From: a virus
Reading direction: 5' to 3' (one strand)
DNA: 22,156 bases
IMG/VR virus record: IMGVR_UViG_3300021425_000214
Coordinates: 1-22,156 of that record
Shown here: piece by piece, positions 1 to 6,294 of the stretch
Layout of the letters: each line of letters begins with the position of its first letter
Numbering within the stretch: the first letter of the stretch is position 1
Notes under the pieces: model-generated
Database searches by the model: none
Told to the model about the DNA's origin: nothing
The model's input: the letters and a program-made list of their open reading frames with translations, nothing else
Translations under genes and position numbers: made by a program

Positions 1-6
1 AAACAA

Positions 7-15
7 TGGTAAAAT
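7..15 (+). promoter_or_regulatory. Candidate extended -10 promoter element
   Basis: TGGTAAAAT matches the extended -10 pattern TGnTAnnaT and lies 30 nt before the first gene start. No upstream sequence is available, so a -35 box cannot be judged. A near-identical element (TGATAAAAT) precedes the portal gene at 8645. Proposed from pattern only. Confidence 0.3.
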
Positions 16-45
16 CCGGAATCACTATGCAATCGGGGGACTTGC

Positions 46-1206
46 ATGGAACACCCGTTATTCCAATTTTGCACAACACAAAGACAAAGAGACGCAGTAC
101 GGCTTTGTGTCATAGAAGGCAAAAGCCAAAGAGGGGCGGCAAAAGAGGCCGGTTATAAAACACATAGCCTAAAAAATGCGCTTCAGGAAGTTAAAGATAA
201 GGCCGCTAGGCAGGGATATAGCCCAGAACACGACTGGCATCACCCTGTTCCAGATGGGCACAAAATAAAGGGCGTATCCACATTTTATGACGATATGGGC
301 AACCCCGTCCGTCAGTGGGTTAAGTCACAGACTGACGAGCAACGCCAATTTGAAATACTTTGCGAGCGGCTTGAAAAAACCTTAGAGGGCATCAAGCCGT
401 TTAAGCCAACCAAGGGGCCGAAAAGCACTGACGCAGACTTGCTATCCCTTCTTACGATAACTGACTTTCATTTAGGAATGTATGCGTGGGAAGCGGAAAC
501 CGGCGATAGCTGGGATGTGGAAATAGCCCGAGATGTATTTTTAAATTCGATTCACGATATGATTCGAGCCTGCCCAAATTCTGAGACGGGTATGCTTTGC
601 CAGCTAGGTGATTTTTTACACTGGGATGGTATTTTAAGCGTTACCCCTTCATCGGGGCATATTCTTGATGCAGACACCCGTTATGGCAAGCTGGTAGAGC
701 TAGCTATGTCCGTTATGGCCGAAGCTGTAAGGATGATGCTTAAAAAGTTTGACCAAGTAATTGTTATATCCGCAGAGGGCAACCATGACATAAGCGGAAG
801 CATCTGGCTTAGGAAATACATCAAGCACCTATTCGCTGATGAGCAAAGGTTATCGGTTATTGATAATGAATTCCCTTATTACGCTTATCTTCATGGGGAG
901 ACGATGCTTGCCTTTCATCACGGGCATAAAGTAAAGCTGGCAAACCTACACAAGTTGTTTGCTAGTGAGCCGCGATTTCGTGAAATGTGGGGCAAGGCTA
1001 ACTACACTTACATTGCCACAGGACACTACCATCACGAAAACATTATTGAAGACGGTGGGGCAATAGCAGAAATGCATCCGACCCTTGCCGGCAGAGACGC
1101 GTATGCGGCCAGAGGCGGGTGGGTATCCCGCAGAGGGGCAAAGGTAATCACTTACGATAAAAAACAGGGAGAGGTGGCAAGAGTAACTGTAAGGCCGAGA
1201 CAATGA
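46..1206 (+). CDS. Calcineurin-like metallophosphoesterase with N-terminal helix-turn-helix
   Basis: A 386-residue predicted metal-dependent phosphatase/nuclease acting on DNA or nucleotides in the cytoplasm. The canonical motif series is visible: D140-F-H142, G188-D189, G-N246-H247-D248, H292-G-H294 and G326-H327-Y-H329, which together bind two metal ions. Residues about 10-55 look like a helix-turn-helix (R-Q-R-D-A-V...G-A-A-K-E-A-G-Y), so the enzyme may be targeted to DNA. The architecture resembles phage proteins usually annotated as DNA repair exonuclease or metallophosphatase. The ATG has a G-rich ribosome site (GGGGGA, 35-40). The stop overlaps the next start (ATGA at 1203). Fold assignment is secure; substrate is inferred. 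Confidence 0.85.
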   Translation: MEHPLFQFCTTQRQRDAVRLCVIEGKSQRGAAKEAGYKTHSLKNALQEVKDKAARQGYSPEHDWHHPVPDGHKIKGVSTFYDDMGNPVRQWVKSQTDEQRQFEILCERLEKTLEGIKPFKPTKGPKSTDADLLSLLTITDFHLGMYAWEAETGDSWDVEIARDVFLNSIHDMIRACPNSETGMLCQLGDFLHWDGILSVTPSSGHILDADTRYGKLVELAMSVMAEAVRMMLKKFDQVIVISAEGNHDISGSIWLRKYIKHLFADEQRLSVIDNEFPYYAYLHGETMLAFHHGHKVKLANLHKLFASEPRFREMWGKANYTYIATGHYHHENIIEDGGAIAEMHPTLAGRDAYAARGGWVSRRGAKVITYDKKQGEVARVTVRPRQ

Positions 1207-1448
1207 TTGACCTTATGGGGGTGAGACTTCCGCAAGGCGGGCACGCAATTTTGCTTACGGCAGATATTGGAGGCGCTGTTTCTGATATACATGACGCGAC
1301 TAGAACAGTTGTTTACACCGAAACTTTTTCAGATGGAATAACTATACAAATGCCGATTGAGGAGTTTTATACTCTTTGGATGACGTGCCTGTTGTCGGAT
1401 TATGAGTTGGTTGATGTAGAGGACGCCGACATAGGGAGCCTCCATTGA
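1203..1448 (+). CDS. Hypothetical phage protein (81 aa)
   Basis: An acidic 81-residue protein I do not recognise. It has no membrane segment, signal peptide or Cys pair. Its ATG overlaps the stop of the metallophosphoesterase gene (ATGA), with AAGG upstream, so translation is probably coupled. Its own stop overlaps the TTG start of the zinc-ribbon gene downstream. This placement in a compact operon supports a real gene, but no function can be inferred. Confidence 0.6.
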   Translation: MIDLMGVRLPQGGHAILLTADIGGAVSDIHDATRTVVYTETFSDGITIQMPIEEFYTLWMTCLLSDYELVDVEDADIGSLH

Positions 1449-1645
1449 AGGCGCCGGATGACATACTCTGCGTAGATTGCAATATCATCATGGAGCCGCT
1501 TTACCCAGAGCGATATGACTTCAAATTACATGGCTGGCTGTGTCATTCCTGCCAAAACTTCATCAAGGCCATAGGTAGAGAAAGGTTATTCAAATATGCC
1601 GCGAAAGCCGCAAACTACAGCGAAGCTAAAGAACAAAGCCGCTGA
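1445..1645 (+). CDS. Small zinc-ribbon-like protein (66 aa)
   Basis: A 66-residue protein with two CxxC knuckles, C9-V-D-C12 and C33-H-S-C36, about 20 residues apart, which is a typical four-cysteine zinc-ribbon spacing. The C-terminus is basic and helical. The start is TTG at 1445, overlapping the upstream stop (TTGA), so it depends on coupling; the reading would be too short to hold both knuckles from the first internal Met. The last 50 nt overlap the NinG-like gene in another frame, a large overlap, so one of the two boundaries may be wrong. A nucleic-acid-binding role is inferred from the fold only. Confidence 0.55.
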   Translation: MKAPDDILCVDCNIIMEPLYPERYDFKLHGWLCHSCQNFIKAIGRERLFKYAAKAANYSEAKEQSR

Positions 1646-2015
1646 ACTGTTACAACGCCTTGTAAGGATGAAGGCCGCAGACGAAAACGGGCTATGCAAA
1701 TGTGTTTCCTGTGGGCGGGTTGATAGCTGGCGATCTATGGATGGAGGCCACTTTATCGGGAGAACGCATACCTTCCATTTGTTGCGAGAAGAAAATGTCC
1801 ACCCGCAATGCAAGCGTTGCAACCGATTCTTCAGCGGGTGTCATGACGATTACCGAAGATACATGGTCGATATGTACGGCGAGGACTTTGTAGAGTGGCT
1901 AAGCTACACGAAACGGAATTTAGTTAAATACAGCCAAGCCGATTTAATGGAAATCATTGAAGACCTGAAGCGGAGAATAAAAGAGCAAGAAAATCGGTTG
2001 TCGTTTATAGATTAA
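1596..2015 (+). CDS. ninG: NinG/Rap-like recombination protein
   Basis: A 139-residue protein matching the core of the phage NinG (lambda Rap) family, which is linked to recombination and resolves branched DNA in lambda. Visible signature: C36-V-S-C39, then D-G-G-H52-F-I-G-R, then H69-P-Q-C72-K-R-C75-N and G-C-H-D-D-Y-R-R-Y. This is a treble-clef/HNH-like metal site. The C-terminus (Y-T-K-R-N...I-I-E-D-L-K) is helical and basic. It is shorter than lambda NinG (about 200 aa), with the missing part being N-terminal. It sits beside the metallophosphoesterase, consistent with a DNA-processing block. Family assignment is strong; enzymatic activity of this member is inferred. Confidence 0.85.
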   Translation: MPRKPQTTAKLKNKAAELLQRLVRMKAADENGLCKCVSCGRVDSWRSMDGGHFIGRTHTFHLLREENVHPQCKRCNRFFSGCHDDYRRYMVDMYGEDFVEWLSYTKRNLVKYSQADLMEIIEDLKRRIKEQENRLSFID

Positions 2016-2020
2016 CTACG

Positions 2021-2040
2021 TGCTATACTTTGCTAGCAAA
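2021..2040 (+). promoter_or_regulatory. Candidate extended -10 promoter with palindromic operator
   Basis: TGCTATACT (2021-2029) is an extended -10 box. TTGTCG (1998-2003) is a poor -35 with a long 20-nt spacer. A perfect 12-bp palindrome, TTTGCTAGCAAA (2029-2040), covers the expected transcription start, and its half-site recurs as TTTAGCAAAC. The site lies 23-42 nt before a well-supported ATG (2063). Together this looks like a repressible promoter, but it is a pattern-based call. Confidence 0.35.
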
Positions 2041-2062
2041 TTTAGCAAACAGGAGGTGCGTT

Positions 2063-2251
2063 ATGTGTGCCATCCAGAAAATGCAGCAGTTTGCCATACA
2101 CCATCAGGTAAAGAATCCAGAGGCACTGCCGCCAATCCTCAACGCTCTAGCAGAGCGCCAGCTACTATCCCTAGATGAATTCCTAGAACGGCTTGAGCGT
2201 AAGCCAGATTTAGGTGATTTCGTTGCAGAGATGACTACCCACTGGAAATAG
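2063..2251 (+). CDS. Hypothetical small phage protein (62 aa)
   Basis: A 62-residue, mostly helical protein I do not recognise. The ATG at 2063 is preferred because a near-perfect ribosome site (AGGAGG, 2051-2056) precedes it; an in-frame upstream TTG at 2030 falls inside the predicted promoter/operator. The sequence has the look of short phage helical-bundle regulators (N-A-L-A-E-R-Q-L-L-S-L-D-E-F-L-E-R-L), but no motif defines a role. It is a single gene bounded by a promoter-like site upstream and a 155-nt gap downstream. Confidence 0.65.
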   Translation: MCAIQKMQQFAIHHQVKNPEALPPILNALAERQLLSLDEFLERLERKPDLGDFVAEMTTHWK

Positions 2252-2406
2252 CCCAAAAGTAGCCGGAAATCCTTTTTTGCCGCCTAGACAGGCTGGCAAG
2301 TCATTGTTTTGTCTGAAATTTATAGTGGTTGCGCTATATATAAAAATGCCGTTTAATTGTCCTATCGTAACCGAAGGGGTTACGCTTTTAACCAAAGGGG
2401 AAACAC
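2252..2406 (+). promoter_or_regulatory. Leader region with weak promoter and hairpin
   Basis: This is the longest non-coding stretch in the window (155 nt). It contains an AT-rich -10-like TATATA at 2335-2340 with a TTGTCT 20 nt upstream (2309-2314), the same unusual 20-nt spacing as the site before 2063. A hairpin follows: CGTAACC (2366-2372) and GGTTACG (2378-2384) around the loop GAAGG. The hairpin is trailed by CTTTTA and then by the AAAGGGG ribosome site of the next gene. It could be an attenuator, a weak terminator or a translational control element. Confidence 0.4.
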
Positions 2407-2787
2407 ATGACTGATTCAGATTTCAACATCGTAGAGTTTTTAGAAGAGTCACTGAGCGATAGCGTTGCCTATCTCGCGGCTTTGGGCAATCGCGAAAAAG
2501 CCCTGTGGCGCAGACAAAAGTTTTATGTAGTTAGGTCAAGTGCTAGCGGCTCTTTCATCGGCGAAATTCCTAACGGCGACTATGCCATGCGCTTTAACGC
2601 TGTTGAGTGCAGGCTTTTCGCCAACATCAAAGAGGCAGAGGCGATGGCAGAAGCCTTCCGCGAGGCTGACATTGAGTGCGAGGTGGTTGAATACCGCGAG
2701 GCGCTTGAGGCTGAGATGAAGGGCACTCGCGAGTCGATTCCTGAAACGAAAAAAGCATTGTTAAAAGCACAGGAGATGGCCGCGTGA
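2407..2787 (+). CDS. Hypothetical phage protein (126 aa)
   Basis: A 126-residue acidic protein with no family I recognise. The middle (about residues 37-100) looks like a small alpha/beta domain: a strand F-Y-V-V-R-S, a loop S-G-S-F-I-G-E-I, then R-L-F-A-N-I-K-E-A-E-A-M-A-E-A-F-R, a layout common in phage proteins that display a sequence-variable compact fold. The last 25 residues are a charged helix. The ribosome site AAAGGGG precedes the ATG by 6 nt. It is the first gene after the leader hairpin and is followed at 21 nt by another small gene. Confidence 0.65.
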   Translation: MTDSDFNIVEFLEESLSDSVAYLAALGNREKALWRRQKFYVVRSSASGSFIGEIPNGDYAMRFNAVECRLFANIKEAEAMAEAFREADIECEVVEYREALEAEMKGTRESIPETKKALLKAQEMAA

Positions 2788-2807
2788 GCGGCCTTCAGGA
2801 GGGCAAA

Positions 2808-2966
2808 ATGGAACCGTTTGAGCAAATCAAAGCCGTACTAAGGCGCGAGCTTAAAAAAGCGGAGCGGCAATACGAGATTGCTGATGAGCATGACTGGAAC
2901 GCCGCTAGCCTTATGCAACAAATAGAATTCGTCATTGATCTTTTGGACGCTGAGTCCGAAATTTAA
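2808..2966 (+). CDS. Hypothetical small helical protein (52 aa)
   Basis: A 52-residue, highly charged, probably coiled-coil protein (K-A-V-L-R-R-E-L-K-K-A-E-R-Q-Y-E-I-A). The ATG at 2808 is chosen over an in-frame GTG at 2784 because CAGGAGGG lies 6-8 nt before it and the GTG would overlap the preceding stop. The protein is unrecognised; its size and context suggest an accessory phage regulator, but there is no direct evidence. Confidence 0.6.
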   Translation: MEPFEQIKAVLRRELKKAERQYEIADEHDWNAASLMQQIEFVIDLLDAESEI

Positions 2967-2990
2967 CCAACCACAAAAAGGGGTAATACT

Positions 2991-3896
2991 ATGTCTGTAT
3001 ATCAAAATCTTATGTCTCAAATCGACAACTCTGGTCTGCTGTTCAATGTAGCAGAGTGCGATTTGTACACCGACTACAATCAGCCTTCAGATGGCCTCAT
3101 GTTAAACAAAGAATCTCCTGTCGGTAACAAGAAGGCGCTTATCAATACCGCTAACGGAAAAGTGATGAGTGTCGTGTCCAAAGGCTATAAGGTAGTCACC
3201 AACGAAGAAATCTTTTCTGGCTTCTGCAGGTCTGTCGAAGCCTCACGGATTGACGCTGATGGCGCTCAAGTTAACGTCCGTCAGACGCCAGATGGCGCTA
3301 GGGCTATGGTTGATTTCGTTTTCCCTAATCAGCTTTTGCGTGTTGGGCATGACGAGTCCACCACAGCCCTTCAGCTATGTGCCTTGAATTCTTTTGACGG
3401 CACTACCCGCTACATCACTAAGGCTGGCGGCTTGCGTATGAAGTGCCTTAACGGGCAGATTCTTGGCAACATTGTTGGCGCGTATTCCTCTACACACACT
3501 AGCCAGCTAGACGTTGATGCGGGTGCTGAGTCAGTCATCCGTATGATTGAGCAGTTTAATAAGGCGTCTGATTACTGGGGCGCTATGATGAAAGTCTCTG
3601 TCGGCAAAGAAACCGCCGATAAAGTCTTTATGAAGTTCTTAATGATTAAGGAGCTTAATCCGAAGTACGAGAACAGCCGCCTAGAGCGTTGTCGTCAGTT
3701 GTGGCGGCAGTATTCCGGCGAGATGGGCCGCAACGCCTATGCGCTCTACAATGTCCTGACGCATTACGTTTCACACCAAGAGAAGGCTTATAAGAATCCG
3801 TGTGCGGCTATGATGCACCAACGCTCTCAGCTAGAGAAGATTCAGCTTAAAGCCGAGCCTTTTGTTCAGGCGCGCAAGCTGGAGTTAGCCGCGTGA
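2991..3896 (+). CDS. DUF932 phage/plasmid-like protein
   Basis: A 301-residue protein matching the DUF932 (phage/plasmid-like) family by its overall pattern: an N-terminal Y-K-V-V-T-N-E-E-I-F segment, a central L-C-A-L-N-S-F-D-G-T-T-R-Y, and then L-R-M-K-C-L-N-G-Q-I followed by a helical tail. The family is widespread on phages and plasmids and its biochemical role is not established. Ribosome site AAAAAGGGG lies about 7 nt before the ATG. The stop overlaps the GTG of the micro-gene downstream (GTGA). Family call is confident; function is unknown. Confidence 0.8.
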   Translation: MSVYQNLMSQIDNSGLLFNVAECDLYTDYNQPSDGLMLNKESPVGNKKALINTANGKVMSVVSKGYKVVTNEEIFSGFCRSVEASRIDADGAQVNVRQTPDGARAMVDFVFPNQLLRVGHDESTTALQLCALNSFDGTTRYITKAGGLRMKCLNGQILGNIVGAYSSTHTSQLDVDAGAESVIRMIEQFNKASDYWGAMMKVSVGKETADKVFMKFLMIKELNPKYENSRLERCRQLWRQYSGEMGRNAYALYNVLTHYVSHQEKAYKNPCAAMMHQRSQLEKIQLKAEPFVQARKLELAA

Positions 3897-4033
3897 ATTT
3901 TCGTCACGAAGGCATATGGGCGCTGACAATTCTGTTATTGATAGCCGCCCTATTAGAGCTTCAAGGGTGCACTTCGGTGCACCATTCACAGCAACCAAGC
4001 TGGACATATCCGGCAGACTTACAAAAGGGGTAA
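3893..4033 (+). CDS. Predicted small lipoprotein (46 aa)
   Basis: A short reading frame with a GTG start overlapping the DUF932 stop, preceded by GGAG at 3881-3884. The product has basic residues near the N-terminus (N-F-R-H), a hydrophobic run (W-A-L-T-I-L-L-L-I-A-A-L-L) and a lipobox-like L-Q-G-C26. This predicts export and lipidation at Cys26, leaving a 21-residue mature peptide with S, H, Q and P. The next gene begins 5 nt after its stop. A glutamate inside the h-region and Gln at -2 are not ideal. It could be a spanin-like, surface-exclusion or simply vestigial lipoprotein; no lysis genes are adjacent. Called from signal-peptide shape and operon packing, without homology evidence. Confidence 0.55.
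   Translation: MNFRHEGIWALTILLLIAALLELQGCTSVHHSQQPSWTYPADLQKG
3966..3983 (+). other. Perfect UUCG-tetraloop hairpin inside the lipoprotein gene
   Basis: GGTGCAC (3966-3972), TTCG, GTGCACC (3977-3983) form a 7-bp perfect stem closed by a cUUCGg tetraloop, one of the most stable RNA hairpins. No T-tract follows, so it is not an intrinsic terminator. It lies over the codons for the lipobox Gly-Cys and the next residues, and 55 nt before the next start codon. It may affect RNA stability or translation. Confidence 0.6.
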
Positions 4034-4037
4034 GACC

Positions 4038-4256
4038 ATGGAAGCAACTCAAAAAGTGTTTAAATTGCCAGTGCACAAAAAAGTTAAGTATATGCTGGAT
4101 GACAGGGACTTAGCAGAAATCCTGCGTGATCGTTGGTGCGGTACTCGCAACAATCTCAGTATGGAGCAGATCATGCAGTTTCATAGTGACGTTGAAACCT
4201 CGTCTCTGACTCTGGGCGAGTGGCTGGCGATCGACTGGGAGGAGCGCGGGAAATGA
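4038..4256 (+). CDS. Hypothetical phage protein (72 aa)
   Basis: A 72-residue protein of unknown family, with a basic N-terminal third and an acidic, Trp-containing C-terminus (G-E-W-L-A-I-D-W-E-E). The ribosome site AAAAGGGG (4023-4030) precedes the ATG. The stop overlaps the ATG of the small membrane protein (ATGA at 4253). There is no clear DNA-binding or catalytic motif. Confidence 0.6.
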   Translation: MEATQKVFKLPVHKKVKYMLDDRDLAEILRDRWCGTRNNLSMEQIMQFHSDVETSSLTLGEWLAIDWEERGK

Positions 4257-4432
4257 AGTATATTATGGCTTTTGGTGTTATGATTTTGCTCTTAGGCGTT
4301 ATAGGCAACGAGGATTATAACGGCGCTCAGGCAGATCACCGTCACTACTGTAAGATGGTGGCACTATGGGAGGCTAGCGGGGGACAGAATGGCCATCCAA
4401 ACTACGACAGCAGAGGCTGTAAAAACGATTGA
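4253..4432 (+). CDS. Small membrane or secreted protein (59 aa)
   Basis: A 59-residue protein starting with a hydrophobic segment (residues about 2-18, M-A-F-G-V-M-I-L-L-L-G-V-I) followed by a polar tail with two cysteines (H-Y-C33 and R-G-C56) and Trp39. It is probably a signal anchor or secretion signal with a periplasmic tail whose cysteines could pair. The ATG at 4253 overlaps the previous stop (ATGA), which fits better than an in-frame ATG 33 nt earlier that would add charged residues before the hydrophobic run. Short proteins with this membrane segment plus W and C pattern are frequent in phage accessory regions. Function unknown. Confidence 0.6.
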   Translation: MKYIMAFGVMILLLGVIGNEDYNGAQADHRHYCKMVALWEASGGQNGHPNYDSRGCKND

Positions 4433-4574
4433 GCAAGATAGGCTAGAGGCTTTTGTTGACCAGCGGTATCACTGGAAGTCTTTAAGCCCTTCAGATCAAC
4501 AAAAAATGGCCCGTGAGTTATTGAGCTTGCGGGCTTTTCTTTTGCACGTGAAAAACGCAATGCAAGATGAATAG
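4389..4574 (+). CDS. Hypothetical small phage protein (61 aa)
   Basis: A 61-residue helical, charged protein (D-R-L-E-A-F-V-D-Q-R-Y-H-W-K-S-L-S-P-S-D). The start overlaps the tail of the membrane-protein gene by 44 nt, with GGGGGA just upstream as ribosome site. The stop overlaps the next predicted start by 8 nt. Phages often carry such single-domain regulators, but there is no recognisable family here. Confidence 0.5.
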   Translation: MAIQTTTAEAVKTIEQDRLEAFVDQRYHWKSLSPSDQQKMARELLSLRAFLLHVKNAMQDE

Positions 4575-4806
4575 CGGTAATCACGGCGCAACGAATGCTT
4601 TAGAAGTGCTGGGGGAAGCGCTAATGGAATGGGAGCAAGACATAGGCGATATTTTTAGGGTGATTCAATGGGCCGACACAACGGCAAAATCATCTGGCAA
4701 AGATGTTTACATAATGGACGATCTAAGTACCATGTTTCCGGAGCAAGCTAAGAGACCGCCATTAGAAATTATCCGCTATATACCTCCAAAGGGCCGGAGG
4801 CACTAA
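4567..4806 (+). CDS. Hypothetical phage protein (79 aa, or 60 aa from 4624)
   Basis: A protein of unknown family with a compact alpha/beta appearance (D-I-F-R-V-I-Q-W-A-D...V-Y-I-M-D-D). Two starts are plausible. The ATG at 4567 has no ribosome site but overlaps the upstream stop. The ATG at 4624 follows a strong GGGGGAAG (4611-4618) and would give 60 residues. The longer form is reported; the shorter may be the real one. The stop abuts the ATG of the next gene after GGAGG. Confidence 0.55.
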   Translation: MNSGNHGATNALEVLGEALMEWEQDIGDIFRVIQWADTTAKSSGKDVYIMDDLSTMFPEQAKRPPLEIIRYIPPKGRRH

Positions 4807-5016
4807 ATGGCAAAGGTTACGCAAGAAGTCATAATAGAGTGGCGCACACTTGACGTAATGCCAAAGAGCGAAGGCACATACCTAGTCGCATTCTCTGACG
4901 GTACGGTAGAAACCTACCCAATCAGCGAGCGCGACATAAAGACCGGAGTAATACAGGATGGTTATACTCGTGGCATTTATTGGGCAGAAAATATTGAGGG
5001 GCCGCTATGTCATTAA
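4807..5016 (+). CDS. Hypothetical DUF551-like small protein (69 aa)
   Basis: A 69-residue beta-rich protein with the pattern W-R-T-L-D-V-M-P-K followed by G-T-Y-L-V-A-F-S-D-G, which resembles DUF551-type phage proteins (W..l..mP..g..vLv....g). It starts directly after the previous stop with GGAGG at 4796-4800, and overlaps the ParB-like gene by 10 nt. Function unknown. The family link rests on a short motif. Confidence 0.55.
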   Translation: MAKVTQEVIIEWRTLDVMPKSEGTYLVAFSDGTVETYPISERDIKTGVIQDGYTRGIYWAENIEGPLCH

Positions 5017-5612
5017 GCGTAACGTATGAGCCGATTGAGGCTGTTAGGTTTTACGAAAACAACAGCCGAACACACTCCGACAGGCAAGTTAACCAAATAG
5101 CCGCATCTATTCAGGAGTTTGGATTCACCAACCCTTTGCTAGTAGATGAAAAGAAGCAAATTATTGCTGGGCATGGCAGGCTAATGGCGGCGGAAATGCT
5201 TGGGCTAGAAGAAGTGCCGGTTATTACCCTCGTTGGCCTGACGGACACACAAAAGAGGGCTTACGTTATCGCAGACAATAAGCTGGCGCTAAATGCTGGC
5301 TGGAATGACGAGCTATTGGCAAAAGAACTGCAAGAGCTAACCTTTGAAGGCTTCGATCTAGATATTTTAGGCTGGGATGAAGTGCCGGAATTCGCAGATA
5401 TGCCGGACTATGGAATTCTTGACGAAGAAGATTTAGAAAACGAAATGAATTCGCTACAGCAGGGAGTCAGGAAAGCGATTCAAATAGAGTTTGAGCCTGA
5501 GCATTATGAAGAGGCACAGCAAGTCATTAGCTGGTGGCGGCAACAAGGCGCGTACATTGGAATGATGCTAATTGACCATCTGAAAAAGGAGATGGATAAG
5601 CATGAAGCTTGA
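5007..5612 (+). CDS. ParB/sulfiredoxin-like nuclease domain protein
   Basis: A 201-residue ParB-N fold protein. Residues about 5-110 carry the family signature: N-N-S-R-T-H-S, I-A-A-S-I-Q-E-F-G-F, the glycine motif I-I-A-G-H-G-R-L, and then L-T-D-T-Q-K-R-A-Y-V-I-A-D-N-K-L-A. The C-terminal part (G-V-R-K-A-I-Q-I-E-F-E onward) is a short domain recurrent in phage ParB proteins. These proteins act as CTP- or DNA-binding switches or nucleases; in phages they often lie next to DNA methyltransferases and terminases. No C5 or N6 methyltransferase domain is fused here. The stop overlaps the methyltransferase start by 11 nt. DNA targeting of the neighbouring enzymes is inferred from context. Confidence 0.85.
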   Translation: MSLSVTYEPIEAVRFYENNSRTHSDRQVNQIAASIQEFGFTNPLLVDEKKQIIAGHGRLMAAEMLGLEEVPVITLVGLTDTQKRAYVIADNKLALNAGWNDELLAKELQELTFEGFDLDILGWDEVPEFADMPDYGILDEEDLENEMNSLQQGVRKAIQIEFEPEHYEEAQQVISWWRQQGAYIGMMLIDHLKKEMDKHEA

Positions 5613-6294
5613 GCGCGGGGCAATCAAAGGAATAAAGTTTTACTACAGGGAAGGCTTTAGTGACCTCAAGACTTTTGAGGAAGTCATAGGCAAAGACGTA
5701 TATCAAAAGCGCGGCAACAAGATAATGCCAGAAGAACACTGGATGGACTGCGGCGGCAATGTTGGCGCTTTCGCACTTGTGGCGGCAAGCAAAGGCGCGA
5801 AGGTAACAGTCTATGAGCCTGACCCTTACAACTGCGATATGATCGCCAGAAACATGAAGCTCAACGGATTCTCCTGTGAAATCAAGGACGTAGCATTAGT
5901 TCACGACAAGACACAGAGCGTTAATTTATTTATTGGGAACAATGGTAACGTATGGCGTAACAGCATTGTGAAGAAATGGAACAAACAGGCCATTAAAGTG
6001 AAAGCGCTCAACTTTGATGAGGAGGCCGAAGGCAAAGATTGTTGCAAGATGGATATAGAAGGCGCAGAAATGCCGATTCTGGAGAGCACCCAAGCCACAT
6101 TCAACAAGCTGGTTTACGAGTGGTCATTTGACATAGACCCTAGCCTTAGACGCCTCTGGGAGCTTCTAGAGAAACAAAAAGAGCAATACAGGGTAGAAGC
6201 CGCTTGGTCTACTATCCGTTGGGAAAAAAGAGATTACGAGGTTTGGCAACAAAGCTGGTTTCCAGCCTGCACAAATATCTTCTGTTTTTCATGA
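5602..6294 (+). CDS. FkbM-family SAM-dependent methyltransferase
   Basis: A 230-residue Rossmann-fold methyltransferase. Motif I is D49-C-G-G-N-V-G55. The ribose-binding acidic residue is in V-Y-E72-P-D-P. The FkbM hallmark K-M-D151-I-E153-G-A-E156 is present. It lacks the DPPY/NPPY of N6-adenine or N4-cytosine enzymes and the PCQ loop of C5-cytosine enzymes, so it is not a standard DNA methylase. FkbM enzymes usually O-methylate small molecules, sugars or glycans. Strong AAGGAG lies before the ATG. The stop overlaps the dioxygenase start (ATGA). Positioned between a ParB-like gene and a TET/JBP-like gene, it may methylate an oxidised or glycosylated base; this substrate is inferred, not shown. 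Confidence 0.85.
   Translation: MKLERGAIKGIKFYYREGFSDLKTFEEVIGKDVYQKRGNKIMPEEHWMDCGGNVGAFALVAASKGAKVTVYEPDPYNCDMIARNMKLNGFSCEIKDVALVHDKTQSVNLFIGNNGNVWRNSIVKKWNKQAIKVKALNFDEEAEGKDCCKMDIEGAEMPILESTQATFNKLVYEWSFDIDPSLRRLWELLEKQKEQYRVEAAWSTIRWEKRDYEVWQQSWFPACTNIFCFS

Noticed and set aside
3916-4113. 65-aa + strand frame overlapping the lipoprotein and the next gene
   Set aside because: Overlaps two better-supported genes in other frames, no ribosome site, no protein-like pattern.
5602-6294. DNA N6-adenine or C5-cytosine methyltransferase
   Set aside because: No DPPY/NPPY or PCQ motif; K-M-D-I-E-G-A-E is the FkbM signature.
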